Origin: Arcuatula senhousia
Taxonomy: Eukaryota; Mollusca; Bivalvia; Mytilida; Mytilidae
Direction: 5' to 3'
Assembly (NCBI GenBank): GCA_963971305.1
Contig: OZ020317.1
Span: forward strand, 10,868,001-10,932,000
DNA length: 64,000 nt
The position numbers and the translations under genes were made by a program. The notes beneath the pieces are model-generated. The model worked only from the letters and a program-made list of their open reading frames with translations. It did no database searches and was not told the DNA's origin. This document shows, in pieces, positions 47,943 to 59,863 of the stretch (positions within the stretch are counted from its first letter, which is position 1; each line of letters begins with the position of its first letter).

Positions 47943-48837
47943 GGCCTAGGGAATAGGAGTAGAACAGAGAATAGGGGCAAGATGGGAAAGAGATTTCTTA
48001 TGTCCCCAGCCTTCAATGGACATATCTAGGTAAGATATTAATTTTGAAACCCACTCATTGCCACCCTCATTATATGCCTCATAATAATTGGGCAAATGCA
48101 GCTGATAATAGTTTACTGTAGAAAACACCAGAAAATTAACATACATGTATAAATTTTCGAACTCTCTCATTTTTATACTCATAAAAAAAGTGGAAAACTC
48201 GCCAATAAATAGTTTTTTATAGTACCTGAACTAAACCTGCTCCTCGCCACCCTCATAAAAAAGTGGAAAAAATGCAGACTATAAATAGTTATCTATAGAC
48301 ATCTCTAGGTAACTAAGATATTAATTTTGTGTTATGCAAATCTTGATAAAGATATGAGCATCACCATGATCACTTTCTTAGATATTTATCTTGTCTGCAA
48401 CATAATCATATGGCAGAGGTGTGGAATTTTATGGCTTAAAAATACCCCTGCATGTAGTTTGAAGAATATTTTTAGACAATTCTACAGATCAAGAGCTTAA
48501 TCTTTTCAATGCATTAAGAGGTGAGGAATATGTTCTGCCCTGTAGCTTGCATACACATCAAATCTATAATTTCATAGCTAATTAACATGAATTTAATAAA
48601 TACCCCTGCATAGTTAAAAGTACAGGCATTTCTACAGATCAAAAGTGCAGTCTTACGGCTTTAGTAATACATGTATCCCTGAATCACTGTTCACTATTGG
48701 CATCAAGAGATTAAGTGTACAATAACTGATACTCGACGGGGGTGGGGGGCAATATATTTATGTTCAATACATGTATGTACATCTTTGGCACAATAGGACA
48801 AGATGCAACCATATGTTCAGCTTACAAATACCTAGTC

Positions 48838-49420
48838 AACAAGGAAATGTGTCAAGATGACACTGAAAATTTGCTAAGTTCAATGGCCTTAAATTAGGTC
48901 AAAATCAGTGGTCCGGAAGGAAACTCAAACTTGACCTGTAACTCATCATGGTAGACTGACATACCTAAAATCTTTTTGAATATATTATCAGCAAGGATGT
49001 CGAAAAAAAGTGCGGAAAACTGTCATTTTTACAAAATTTGCTAAGTCCAAGGGCCATAAATTAGGTCAAAATCAGTGGACCCGAAGGAAACTCAAACTTG
49101 ACCTTTAAATCATCATGGTAGACTCACATTCTCAAAACCTTTAGAATATATGCAAGAATGTTGAAAAAAAGTGCGGAAAACTGTTATTTTTACAAAATTT
49201 GCTATGTCCAAGGGCCATAATTTAGGTCAAAATCAGTGGACCGGAACGAAACTCAAACTTGACCTGTAACTCATCATGTTAGACTCACATACCAAAAATC
49301 TTTTGAATATATGCAAGGATGTCAAAAAAAGGGCGGAAAACTAAAAAGTGACGGACGGAAGGACGAACGGACCGAAAAACTATATGCCCTCCAACATTTT
49401 AAGTTGGCCGTGCATAAAAA
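48838..49420 (+). mobile_element. Hairpin/tandem element, about 163-bp core (three copies)
   Basis: 5' AACAAGGAAATGTGTCAAGA with the mini-hairpin GTGTCA-AGA-TGACAC (48850-48864). Three units (AAAATTTGCTA at about 48867, 49033 and 49194). Then the GACGGACGGAAGGACGAACG microsatellite, ACTATATGCCCTCCAAC...GTTGGCCGTGCAT 3' hairpin and AAAAA. The 3' end resembles the ACTATATGCC end at 20440-20612. Confidence 0.8.
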
Positions 49421-51300
49421 TTCAATTTTCTGTTTCATGTTTTTAGTAAGGATTGAACTATTCAATCTGTGACTGACTACCGATTAGTTCAAGTTAACAA
49501 TGGTAATTAACTTTTGAAAATTTTTAAGTGTGACTTTTTTTTCCACACTTTCCCTTGTTGTCATCAGTTAACAAGAATGCCACAATTGCTTGTTTTTGGT
49601 CTCAAAAAATATAAAAGTATTATACTTTTTTTATAAGTAAGTTGAAACTCTGTCAAAATTTTCAATATACAATTCAAATCTTTCAAATATATCCCAAATC
49701 AATTAGTTTTTGAAGCCAAGGTTGAAAAAGACAGGCCAAAACCAAAAACTCTTTTATTTGTCAAATGTGTAATTTGAATCTAAATGATTGTCAATTTACA
49801 AGGTCTTTAATAGAAAAAGACCAAATCAATTCAACTTTTATCTCAAAAATCAGACTTAAATTTCAAAAAGTTATCTTTTTTACAATCATCATGTTTATCG
49901 AACTGAATATAATTTGAAAATTACTTTTTTAAGATATTCTATATTCTATCTACATAAGACATGTTTTACTTTTTAGGCTACAGATAAAAATTGTCACATC
50001 TTACAACTCTATCAGATTATAAAAGTTCTTGGTATATTTTCTAATGATTATCATTTTCTTTGAAATGGAAAAAAAAAATATTGATCAAGTTAAAGATTTT
50101 TTAAGTCTTTTAATTGCTGTTCTTCTTCTTTGAAAAAAAATCATATTGATCAAAGTGATACACAATTATCTAGCATCTAGGATATTTTGATAAATTTGCT
50201 TGACCCACATGGGTGAAATTTTGCAAATAAAAGATTATTATTTGATAAAGTACAATATATCAACAATTAACGAGCATTTTCTGTCATTTTTAGATTTTTC
50301 AAAATATTATTTTTCATCTTATTGATTATAATTTTGATGATTATAATCTAGTCAGTTAAGGCCAGTCTTTAACATGTTAAGTTCAGATATTATCTTTTTA
50401 CCCGGTAGTGTTTTTAGAGATTTTTTGGAGGGCTCCTGATTTTCTATCTTACATGTACATATAATTGTTTTGTCAAAATGACAAGGGGCAGATCCATGGG
50501 GCCCCATATCCTCTTTTTTTCTGAAAAAAAAAATGGTTGTATATATAGAAATTGATTTAGGCATGACAAGAGTGGGCCCTGTTAGGGAGTCAGCGCCCAC
50601 CCCCTTTCGAAATTTATTGATCTTGCCCCGTACACATTATTCCAAGTGCCAAATGTGAAAAGATAAAATCAAAAGAATTTAATGGATAATCTGCCAGTTG
50701 AAAAAATCTGAATTTAAATTCTATTGAAGAAATATACATGTAAATTTTTCAAATTTTGATGATGTTTCATGCATAAAGACTATTCATTTAAAATATTCTT
50801 CAAGCTTCAAAACTTTACAAATATTAAAACAGCATGTTTGACACAACTCATTTCATTTAAAAACTTATCGAAAAAACTTTGTAATTTAAATGTCCCCGTA
50901 ATTTAGTAAACACTATTTAAACCCTAAATATAAATATTTTCTTAAATAATTCAATACAATTTCCAAGCTAAATATTTACAAAATGATTTATATATTTATT
51001 AGGGTAAAATCTAGTAAACGACCCAAGTATTTTGCTACTGAAAACTATTTGGATTGGGCTTATAGCATTATATGACCATTAACATTCTATTCTACGTATA
51101 CAATATTTTAAACTTCATTGAAAATTTCACAATTCTTCAGATGCTGTTATAACCAGTGGCCTTCTTAATTTTGTTTAGTAACAATATTTGTTTTTCTCCG
51201 CAATACTACAAAATAAGGTACAGGGAATAATAAGACTTCACACAAAAACAGATTTATAAACTGAACAAATAAGAAATTCAGAGTCTGAACAAGGCTCAAC
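49421..51300. other. AT-rich non-coding stretch
   Basis: Very AT-rich with many A and T runs; no open frame of interest. 50500-50630 is slightly GC-richer with no recognised feature. Confidence 0.45.
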
Positions 51301-51312
51301 ATGTACATAATC

Positions 51313-51337
51313 ATAGACCTGCAATATACAGGTCTAT
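51313..51337. repeat. Perfect 9-bp hairpin
   Basis: ATAGACCTG-CAATATA-CAGGTCTAT, a perfect 9-bp inverted repeat with a 7-base loop. No neighbouring gene gives it an obvious role. Confidence 0.6.
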
Positions 51338-51535
51338 GACATACAATGTAATTATGTAGGCTTCTATATATGTCATTAAAACAGGGAAGGAAATTCGCTG
51401 AAGCAACCAGTCCTGATTTAAAATTCTACCTGTTATAACCATACATGATATAGCCAGTCAAATTTTCATGAATTTTAGCCAGCCCTGCCCAAAAGTTACC
51501 AGTCTTGGGCTGGCGGACAGGCTGTTATTTCAAAA

Positions 51536-53001
51536 CTAGATGGAGCCTTCCCCGGAAGGCATATGTCACCTGCGTATCTATAATTGTTCGCCAAACAGGA
51601 AGCAGTTAATTTTCGGGCATTAAATCTCCTCACACCTTATAGTACTATGCAATGAAGCTACATACCAAATATCAAGAGGCTGTGGCATGTAGTTGCCTGG
51701 AAAACTGCGACGAAAATTTGGCATCTATGTCCATTATATATAAAACGTTAAGTATTCGTCAAACAGTAAGTCGTTATTTTTCGGGCATAAAATCGCTTTA
51801 CACCTTATAGTACTATGCAATGAAGCTACATACCAAATATCAAGAGGCTGTGGCATGTAGTTGCCTGGAAAACTGCGACGAAAATTTGACATCTATGTCC
51901 ATTATATATAAAACATTAAGTATTCGTCAAACAGGAAGTCGTTATTTTTCGGGCATAAAATCGCTTTACACCTTACAGTACTATGCAATGAAGCTACATA
52001 CCAAATATCAAGAGGCTGTGGCATGTAGTTGCCTGGAAAACTGCGACGAAAATTTGACATCTATGTCCATTATATATAAAACATTAAGTATTCGTCAAAC
52101 AGGAAGTCGTAATTTTTCGGGCAAAATTGCTTTACACCTTACAGTACTATGCAATGAAGCTACATACCAAATATCAAGAGGCTGTGGCATGTAGTTGCCT
52201 GGAAAACTGCGACGAAAATTTGGCATCTATGTCCATTTTATATAAAACATTAAGTATTCGTCAAACAGGAAGTCGTTATTTTTCAGGCTTAAAATCGCTT
52301 TACACCTTAAAGTACTATGCAATGATGCTACATACCAAATATCAAGAGGCTGTGGCATGTAGTTGCCTGGAAAACTGCGACGAAAATTTGACATCTATGT
52401 CCATTATATATAAAACATTAAGTATTCGTCAAACAGGAAGTCGTTATTTTTCGGGCAAAACCGCTTTACACCTTACAGTACTATGCAATGAAGCTACATA
52501 CCAAATATCAAGAGGCTGTGGCATGTAGTTGCCTGGAAAACTGCGACGAAAATTTGGCATCTATGTCCATTATATATAAAACATTAAGTATTCGTCAAAC
52601 AGGAAGTCGTTATTTTTCAGGCTTAAAATCGCTTTACACCTTATAGTACTATGCAATGAAGCTACATACCAAATATCAAGAGGCTGTGGCATGTAGTTGC
52701 CTGGAAAACTGCGACGAAAATTTGACATCTATGTCCATTATATATAAAACATTAAGTATTCGTCAAACAGGAAGTCGTTATTTTTCGGGCATAAAATCGC
52801 TTTACACCTTACAGTACTATGCAATGAAGCTACATACCAAATATCAAGAGGCTGTGGCATGTAGTTGCCTGGAAAACTGCGACGGAAATTTTTGTGACGC
52901 CGCAGGACGACGCAGGACACCGCAGGACGACGCAAGACGACGGATAGTGCCAAAGTAACCCCTATATGTCGCTTCTGCAACGCATTGCAGGCGACATAAA
53001 A
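51536..53001 (+). mobile_element. Helentron/pearl-like element with eight 168-bp units
   Basis: 5' end CTAGATGGAGCCTTCCCCGG with the mini-hairpin GCCTTCC-CC-GGAAGGC, then CATATGTCACCTG. Eight nearly identical units follow (TACTATGCAATG at 51643, 51811, 51979, 52145, 52313, 52479, 52647 and 52815), 168 bp or 166 bp where two bases are missing. The 3' part has a GACGCCGCAGGACGACGCAG microsatellite, GATAGTGCCAAAGT and a hairpin TGTCGC...GCGACA, then AAAAA. 168 is divisible by three, so long repetitive ORFs arise; they are not genes. The unit carries the AAACAGGAAG...ACCAAATATCAAGAGGCTGT core seen in the dispersed repeats at 16672, 29308 and 42165. Confidence 0.9.
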
Positions 53002-54201
53002 ATTATAAAAAAGTCTATTATACAAAACCTATGGCAAATCTAAAAATTTTCAAATAAAAAGTGATGGTTAATAAACTTCTTGTTTTCTATAGTTCATGAC
53101 TAAATTTTTCTGTCAAACAGTAGCAATTAATTGGAGGGATTGTTCTGAATCCAAACAAATCAAGACATAAAAAGAATTTAGTTAAAGAAGAATGCATCTT
53201 CAAATACCTGATACTAAAATAATCATCTGCATATGTAGAATTATATAGCAAAGCAGAGCAGTGGCATATCCAGACATTTTGCTAATGATAGGGCCAAAGA
53301 GGTGGCCTTGTCATGCATCAGTGATTTCTTTTATATTCACCAACAATTCAACTTATAATAGGTATATATTCAAAAAAATTGTCAAAACCCTTTGCCCACC
53401 CCCATCCCCTGAGACACATCACTCCTTTACAGATCTAGGGGCGGCAGATTAATGCTTTGTTTTTTCATTTTTGTTATACCTTTGTAGGTAGTGGGTACAA
53501 AAATGTACTTAAATGCTAAATGTTTAAGAATGTTCATTTCTTTAGATCTAACAATGTTGTAATTTAATCTCAGAAACAAAGTTAGAAGTCAAAGAAGACA
53601 CAATTTCCTTTGGTCAACATAGACCTAGCAAGTAATTATAATTAAATGCTTATAATTAGTCTATCCCTAAGGCTAATTTCTTTCACTGAATTATATGTGG
53701 AATTACATATACATTTATACAGAGAATCAGTTTATTCTAGTCTAGACTTTTAATATTAATAAATGCTAGTTTAAAGTATAATTTGGTGTCACTTTTTAGA
53801 ACAAAACTTGAACAAGACCTTGAAAGTTAGCTTACAAGTATTTTCAATTAAAAAACTTACCCTAAACCAAAATCTAAACTTTTCACAGAAATCCCAATAA
53901 ATCAACAACTACATGAATGTCAAAGTACCGTTATCTCCCAAACGAGTGAAAATTTCACCTATACGTTACTCTATTTTAAAATTAACTGACACAAGACGTT
54001 CATTCAGCCTATCGCAATAGGTATGTCCTTAGAAAATCAAATACCGGCACAATGCTATCACTATCAACCAAGATTTAATAAAGTCAATATGTATTTTACG
54101 GTGATCAAAGATTTAATTTATAGTCATTTTCAAAATGGATTGTGTTTTTAAATATTAGTGACTTTTAAGTGAATGGGATCATTTTAGACTACTGAACTCA
54201 C
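53002..54201. other. AT-rich non-coding stretch
   Basis: 53250-53455 has a repeat-like block (GTGGCATATCCAGACATTTT, GGGCCAAAGAGGTGGCC, a CCCACCCCCATCCCC run, TAGGGGCGGCAG) partly matching 1590-1720. No exon seen. Confidence 0.45.
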
Positions 54202-54401
54202 TACTGTGGATTCATTTATTTTCGTGGTTTACTCTAAAAATTCATTTTGTTCGATTCTCAATATCATGGTTTGTTCATGTTGCTTATAGCAATGAATCAA
54301 TGTAAGAAAAACACTTCATTGGATTCTTATTTTCGAGGTTGACTGTTACCAATGAAAACCACAAAAATTGGTACCCCAAGAATAATAATGTAACCACAGT
54401 A
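54202..54401. mobile_element. MITE with TACTGTGG ends
   Basis: A 200-bp element. The left end TACTGTGGATTCATTTATTT and the right end, TACTGTGGTTACATTATTAT on the other strand, form imperfect TIRs with TA at both borders. Inner GTGGTTTACTCT and GAGGTTGACTGT words are opposed. The element at 47770-47942 is a relative. Confidence 0.7.
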
Positions 54402-54443
54402 TATATAAAGGGGAGTTGACAGGAGGGTCCTCTTCCCCACACC

Positions 54444-54719
54444 TAGTGATGGGCAATCGGTTTTATTTCATAATCGATTATCGGAAATAATCGAAAGATC
54501 ACAATCGATTATTAATCGATTATAAAATCGGACTTAATTTTTCATGAAAATGATATAATTTACTCTCTAAATTAATGTTATTCTCGGCAATATTTGCATA
54601 AATTCACTAAAATCTATCATGCTTCCATTAATTGATTATTGATTTTATAATCGATTAGTAGCATCGGCAGCCCATTTCGATTAGATTTTCCGATTAATCG
54701 ATTAATCGGAACACCAATA
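54444..54719. mobile_element. hAT-type MITE with 8-bp target duplication
   Basis: A 276-bp element beginning TAGTGATGGGCAATCGG and ending CGGAACACCAATA, with many ATCGATTA words. It is flanked on both sides by the exact 8-mer CCCACACC (54436-54443 and 54720-54727). An 8-bp target duplication and a TAGTGATGGG-like end are hallmarks of the hAT superfamily. The TIR match is imperfect (TAGTGATG against TATTGGTG). No transposase inside, so non-autonomous. Confidence 0.8.
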
Positions 54720-54853
54720 CCCACACCTGCCCCTTCACTCCCTTCCAACCCTGCTCCCAGCCAGTCGCCACTTCAACCCTGGTACCCCTGTCCCTCCTGT
54801 CCTCCCCTTACCCCCTCAACCCCTGTATCCCCATCCCCCTGTCTGCCCCCTCA
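54720..54853 (+). repeat. C-rich pyrimidine tract
   Basis: About 130 bases dominated by CCC, CCT and CAACCCTG words, almost free of G runs, so strongly strand-asymmetric. The hAT MITE is inserted at its left border. It may be a worn minisatellite (CCCCTGTCC-like units). Confidence 0.6.
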
Positions 54854-55739
54854 TAAAGGACTTTTTAATTAGAATTATCATATTATATTTAGAAACAAAT
54901 GAACAATATAATATGTATCAAATTTATTTTATTGTGATTATAAGAAAGTTTTGGCAATAAAAGGTTGAAAGAAGCGCAAACCATTAAAAAACTAGGTGAA
55001 GCAGCCACGCTGCACATCCCTGTTCTATTCTTGTGTTGATAGTATAAGGGGCAAATAACAGGAAGAAATGAACAGGAACTATAATTGTAAGATATGTTGT
55101 TAGACTTATTACTGGTATCAATTGGCAGTAATATTAACCAGCAAATTGTTTTTGTTTTTTTAATAAGAAATAAGATTATTTATAATATAAGGTTAAGGGG
55201 TCGATACATGTATCTAAACTAATTCTTAGGTTAATTTGGCTGACACGAAAAAATAAAGTTTCAGTTCCATATTCCAAAGAACCTGGAATGAGAATAAAGG
55301 CACATGGAATAATATGCCCTATTAAGGCCCAGTCGCTAAGGGCATCATATCAAACATTCTGCACACTCTACATACATAGTGCAACTACTGAGCCAAGTTT
55401 GCAAATATATCTGAAATATTTTGTTATTTACAAATGTATATCAATAAACAATAAATATTAAGAAGTTATACGCTGCCAAATGGAGCGTTAAAGGTAGAAA
55501 TGTCAATATTTTAGTTGTACTATGGGCTGAATTTTCCTTCAACGTCCAGTATATTACGCTGGTTTTCCCGAACTTTCAACGTCTTATTAACGCTTTTTGC
55601 TTTGCAAATTTCGAACGTCATCAAGCGCACATGTGACCCACAAGAAAAGCTAGTATGTTTTTATTTTCTATTTTTTTTTTTATTTGAACATTGTTGACAT
55701 CATATTGCATTATAAACAGGTTCCTGTTTTTTAAATTGT
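54854..55739. other. Non-coding stretch
   Basis: AT-rich, with somewhat more CpG at 55470-55650. No supported exon. Confidence 0.4.
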
Positions 55740-55982
55740 CTACTTGTTGTTCAAGTTGGTATTAAATTGTAAACACAGTGTACATTTCATGACCTTTTTA
55801 ACGGCGTCATATTCCAGCCAGTCCCGACCCTCTCTCCAACTAGATTGAAATGTGCGGTCGGGTCGCTTCTCATGTTCATATTTCTTACGTTTTTTATTTT
55901 TCGTTTTGTTATCATCTTTCCTTTTTAACTTCATCCCTGGTTTTGAACCCGCTGAATATGTTATTGGCCAGGGCACAGCCAT
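55740..55982 (-). pseudogene. TTF-type zinc finger / hAT-transposase-like N-terminal fragment
   Basis: An 80-codon minus-strand frame from an ATG (55982) to a stop. It starts MAVPWPITYSAGSKPGMK, has a lysine-rich middle (KNKKRKKYEHEKRPDR) and then FQSSWREGRDWLEYDAVKKV followed by MKCTLCLQF. A W-x-x-x-x-x-WL-x-YD-x-x-x-x-x-M-x-C-x-x-C pattern is typical of the TTF-type zinc finger found at the N-terminus of hAT transposases and of host proteins derived from them (ZNF862-like, C17orf113-like). The frame stops soon after the CxxC pair, before the later metal ligands, and I see no splice donor to rescue it. So it is probably a decayed transposase or duplicated host exon. Recognition is by pattern, not alignment. 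Confidence 0.5.
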
Positions 55983-56399
55983 GTTTTTTTCTACACATTA
56001 CTATTGGTTTTCTCCAACGTCATTGGACTTCACACAATAATTTTTTTTTTTTACTTTTTAATGATAAAATAATAAGATTAAAAATGAAAGAATGTGGAAT
56101 ATTGGCCAAAAAGACACGATCCACATATTGAAATGATTTTAATAATATACAAAAGTAAAATGTTCTGTTCTACAATTAACTAAGTTTTTGTAATCTTTAG
56201 CAATTTTTGCTACCCAGTTAGTGTTTTTTACTTGAAATACAATGAAAGATCAGATTGGGACTGGCTAAATACAACCCATGGGACGATATGCGGTTTGGAT
56301 GAAAAGTAATAAGCATGACATGTGCATAGCCATAAGCACGGACTGGTTTACGACTTGCAAACCAAGTAAACAAATACCAGAACAAGTTAATTGGAGATG

Positions 56400-57450
56400 A
56401 AAAACATTTTACCGGTCACTTTAAGCTTTCGTGTCCGTCACAAGATTGTACCGGACAGTAGGTCTGACGTGAAAGTGCTTTCTTATACCCGGATCGCGAG
56501 TTCCAAAATAGCCGCCATTTTACCTCGATTTTACTGGAAAACTTGTACCTACTCTGTGATAAATAAAACAGGGAAACCTTGTCCTTTCTCTCCAATCCCT
56601 TGGAAATGTTTGTTTTTATATTTCTTTAACCATTGCAAATTGATGAACAAAACTTTTTGTTCAATTTTCTTTCAAATTTTCCTAAAATAAATCGGTAAAC
56701 ATGGTGCTTTCATTGCTCTCAATGTTCTGACGTCAGATCTTACCTCAGTTGACCTTTGACATTTGGACATTCTAATATCCGGAATGTTCCGGAATGGATT
56801 AACTCGCGATTGGTCTATACCGGACCTATCTAGTAATTTGTCTGACACTGGCGACAGTCCCACAGGTCAGACAATTTTCGACAACTCTGAAATTTTGTTG
56901 ATTGTTGATTTGTTGAAGGTAAATTTGTCGAAAATTTCTTGAAGGCGACAGATTAAAATTTGAAAGTGAAACCGAGTGCGTGTTTGAAGGGGTCAGGTAA
57001 ATGCAAGGGGAATAATAAGGAATGGATGATTTTTTTTATGTCAATAAGAAACCATAAAAAGTCTGATTTCGCGGACATGCCTTTAAATATCAGGTTAGTC
57101 TTTTGATAGATGCTAGATTTTGTTTTCAGCTTTGATGTTATCTATTTTTCTTTGTTATTTCTGCAGTCCTTTTTTCCAAATCAGATGTTGAAAATCGTTG
57201 TATAATGGCGTAAACGTCTTGCTATATCGACAATTTTTTGTCGGAATGAAATTCAACTTTCAGTGGTCAATTGTTTCTATATATTTCACTTTTAACGACC
57301 AATTTATAAAAAAATAGATATATTGGAATGTAATTTAGCGTAGTTTTCAAAGAAAAACACATAATTTTTAGATCTGAAGAAAATGACAATTGTGTTTACA
57401 AAATAGCCGTTTGTTTACAAACGCCATTTATTTTTAGTATGGCCCACCCA
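56400..57450. promoter_or_regulatory. CpG-containing patch, possible internal promoter
   Basis: Relative to its flanks this stretch has more CpG (TCGCGAGTT, CCGGATCGCGAG, CTCGCGATTGG) and no recognised repeat. It includes GCCGCCATTTTACC at 56511-56524, whose minus strand reads AAAATGGCGGC, close to the YY1 initiator motif. A possible minus-strand first exon with a good donor lies within it (56744-56863). Function is inferred only. Confidence 0.3.
56744..56863 (-). CDS. Possible additional first exon (minus strand)
   Basis: An ATG at 56863 opens 40 codons (MGLSPVSDKLLDRSGIDQ...MSKCQRSTE) ending at a strong donor ACTGAG|GTAAGA at 56743. It lies in intron 1 of the supervillin-like gene and on the same strand, in a CpG-containing patch. 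The frame leaves in phase 0, whereas exon 2 of that gene needs phase 1, so if it belongs there it would be a non-coding 5' exon. It could also start another transcript. No homology recognised. Confidence 0.25.
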
Positions 57451-57660
57451 TCTATGTGTGTCTACACATGAACATGGTAGATGAACATGTCAAGATGGAA
57501 GAGTGAAAGGCAATTTTAAGAGGAAAGATTTGGAACTGGAATTCCTTAAGTTCATGCAACAGTAGCAAAGTCATTCATTGTATCAAAGAGGCAATAAAAT
57601 TGGTACTATAATTAATATAAAATTCAAATTAATACATAATTCACATGATTCAAGGAACAT

Positions 57661-57752
57661 CAAGGACAACAATAATATACAGAAACACTGAACACAATAC
57701 ATGTATCAAGGACAACAACAATATACAGAAACATTGAACACAATACATGTAT
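57661..57752. repeat. 46-bp tandem duplication
   Basis: ATCAAGGACAACAATAATAT...ACACAATACATGTAT occurs twice in direct contact with two or three substitutions. Confidence 0.8.
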
Positions 57753-58995
57753 CTACATGTATAAATTGTACATGCGAATGCAATGTATTCTGAAAGATTA
57801 CCTTCTTTATCTGAAGTACAGAAGCATGAAAATGAATAAACAGTATCTAATTTATATTAAAAATGTACAAGAATAAACACCATAAAGTGGTAATTATATA
57901 TGTACATTGTTTATGTACATACATGTACATGTTCTTTATTGAACCAGGTTTTATTGTGATAGTGAAAATATTTAGTTTGGTAGCGATTTGTTTTTAATTT
58001 ATTAATATATTTTTTTAAAGAAGTGCTTTGATTTTTTTTATGTTTCAGGTATCAAGAAGTGTCTATCAAAATGTTAACATCCCAATCAGATGGACTAGTA
58101 CTGGAAGAAACATATTTGAAGTCTTTGATTTTTTTTCTTTCACAACTTAAAGATATATTATCAGTATAGTCACTGATGCTGGTTTTTCAAAAAAACCCAA
58201 TTATTTTTCTTATGCCGATGATACAAAAAATATACCACAAGGTGTGCAAACTTTTAAAGAGGGAAGGAAAAGACACTTTTTAAAGGTTTATGATAAAAAC
58301 TGAAACTCAAAGGGATGTTCATGTTATGTATCAAGTTTTAAATCAGTTACTGCTACATGTATGTCATGTATGTTTAAGTCAAAGTATCAAACTGGTCCAG
58401 GTGCGTTGATAAAGAGTGTTAAACATGCACACACACACACCTAAAGTATCAAACAGCTGTCAATAAAATGATTTACTAGTATTCTGTTATGCTGTTTATT
58501 CATATTTCAAAGAATAACCTCTCATTAGCAACCATTTTATCAAAATAATTGCAAGGTTTTGAGAATCAAAAGCAAAGTACTGGTAACAAAAATTTAAAGC
58601 CAAACTACAATACCTCTTAGCCATGTGTATAAGAAAATATACAAATTTATCACAAAGGTAAAAAATTATATAGGCCATGCTATTTTACATCAAGTTATGC
58701 ATTTCTTTATATAAATCCCAATAAGTCCCTTTGAAATTGTAAAATTAGTATTTGTCTTGGAATGTTAACTACTGGTTCCTTAAGCTACATGTTGTAACCC
58801 AAATTGTTCTAGAAATAAGGGAAGTGATTTAGTCTTCATGGAGTCTCTAGTCTATACTATACTGAAAATTATTGCAGATTATAAATACCAAAATGGGTAA
58901 GTTGGTTATGCAGTATATGCATATTTCAAGGAGTAACATCTCTTCAGCAACATTCAAATCAAAACATTGGAAGGTAAAAAAAAACAATATTGAAC
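57753..58995. other. AT-rich non-coding stretch
   Basis: Contains a TGTACATACATGTACATG palindromic patch near 57900-57940 and a (CA)n run at 58429-58440. A minus-strand 60-codon ORF at 58496 has no recognisable product. Confidence 0.4.
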
Positions 58996-59555
58996 AATAA
59001 AGAAGGAATGTGTCCATGGGACACAGAATCCCCCGCTAGGCTCCATATAGACAGTAGATGCCCCTGAAAGTTGCTAAGGACATACAGTTTGTCATACTGA
59101 ACCATCCTACCAAGTTTCAAATCATACCCATGTAAACTTTCTGAGAAAAGTTTGACGGAAATTTTCAAGTTGATTTTTATATCGCCCTAGTCACAAACAG
59201 GAAGTAGATGTCTGACAGGTCTCGAAATCACTTAAGACGTATAGTTTGTCATACTGAACATTCCTACAAAGTTTCAAATAATTCTCATGTACGGTTCCTG
59301 AGAAAAGCTTGACGGAAATATTCAAAGCCATGTTCACATATTTTCACATTGGCCTAAGTCCTAAACAGGAAGTAGATGTCCGACAGGTCTCAAAATCGCT
59401 TAGGACGTATAGCTTTGTTATACTGATCCATCCTACCAAGTTAAAAATCATTCTCATATACGGTTCCTGAGAAGACCTTGACGGAAATTCGTACGGACGG
59501 ACATGAGTAAAACTTAATCCCCCCCCCCCCGACATGTCGTCGCGGGGGCATAAAA
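58996..59555 (+). mobile_element. Hairpin/tandem element, about 167-bp core
   Basis: 5' end GAATGTGTCCATGGGACAC with the mini-hairpin GTGTCC-ATG-GGACAC (59011-59025). The core has three copies, the first partial (GACGTATAGTTTGTCATACT at about 59236; similar at about 59070 and 59404; AAACAGGAAGTAGATGTC at about 59196 and 59362). Then come CGGACGGACATGAG, a C11-12 run and a 3' stem CCCCCCGACATG...CGCGGGGGCATAAAAA. Confidence 0.7.
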
Positions 59556-59863
59556 AGTGCTCAAAACGAAAATAGTTCAAACTGTTGAACAGGAACATAT
59601 CGAAAAATTTTCTTAAGGGCATATTTGGAAACATGGAATCATGCAATGTTTTATTCATGGGATATGAGATATATGAAGCAAAACTTGTAGGAAGAAGGTT
59701 GTATCATCTCAGTGACTCAGTGATGGTGCAACTGCTGAATGGGGTAAAACTGCATATAATTTGCATATACATACTATGCTGGTCCTAGACTTAAAGTATG
59801 CATGTTCGTATATAGGTTTGTATCAATATGATATCAACCTTAAGTTCTATGAATCATTTATTT

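Noticed and set aside
51820..52958. Three long plus-strand ORFs (100-133 codons) of a 56-residue repeat
   Set aside because: The 168-bp tandem unit is divisible by three and happens to be open. Frames shift where units lack 2 bp, and the array is the core of a mobile element. No sign of selection on protein.
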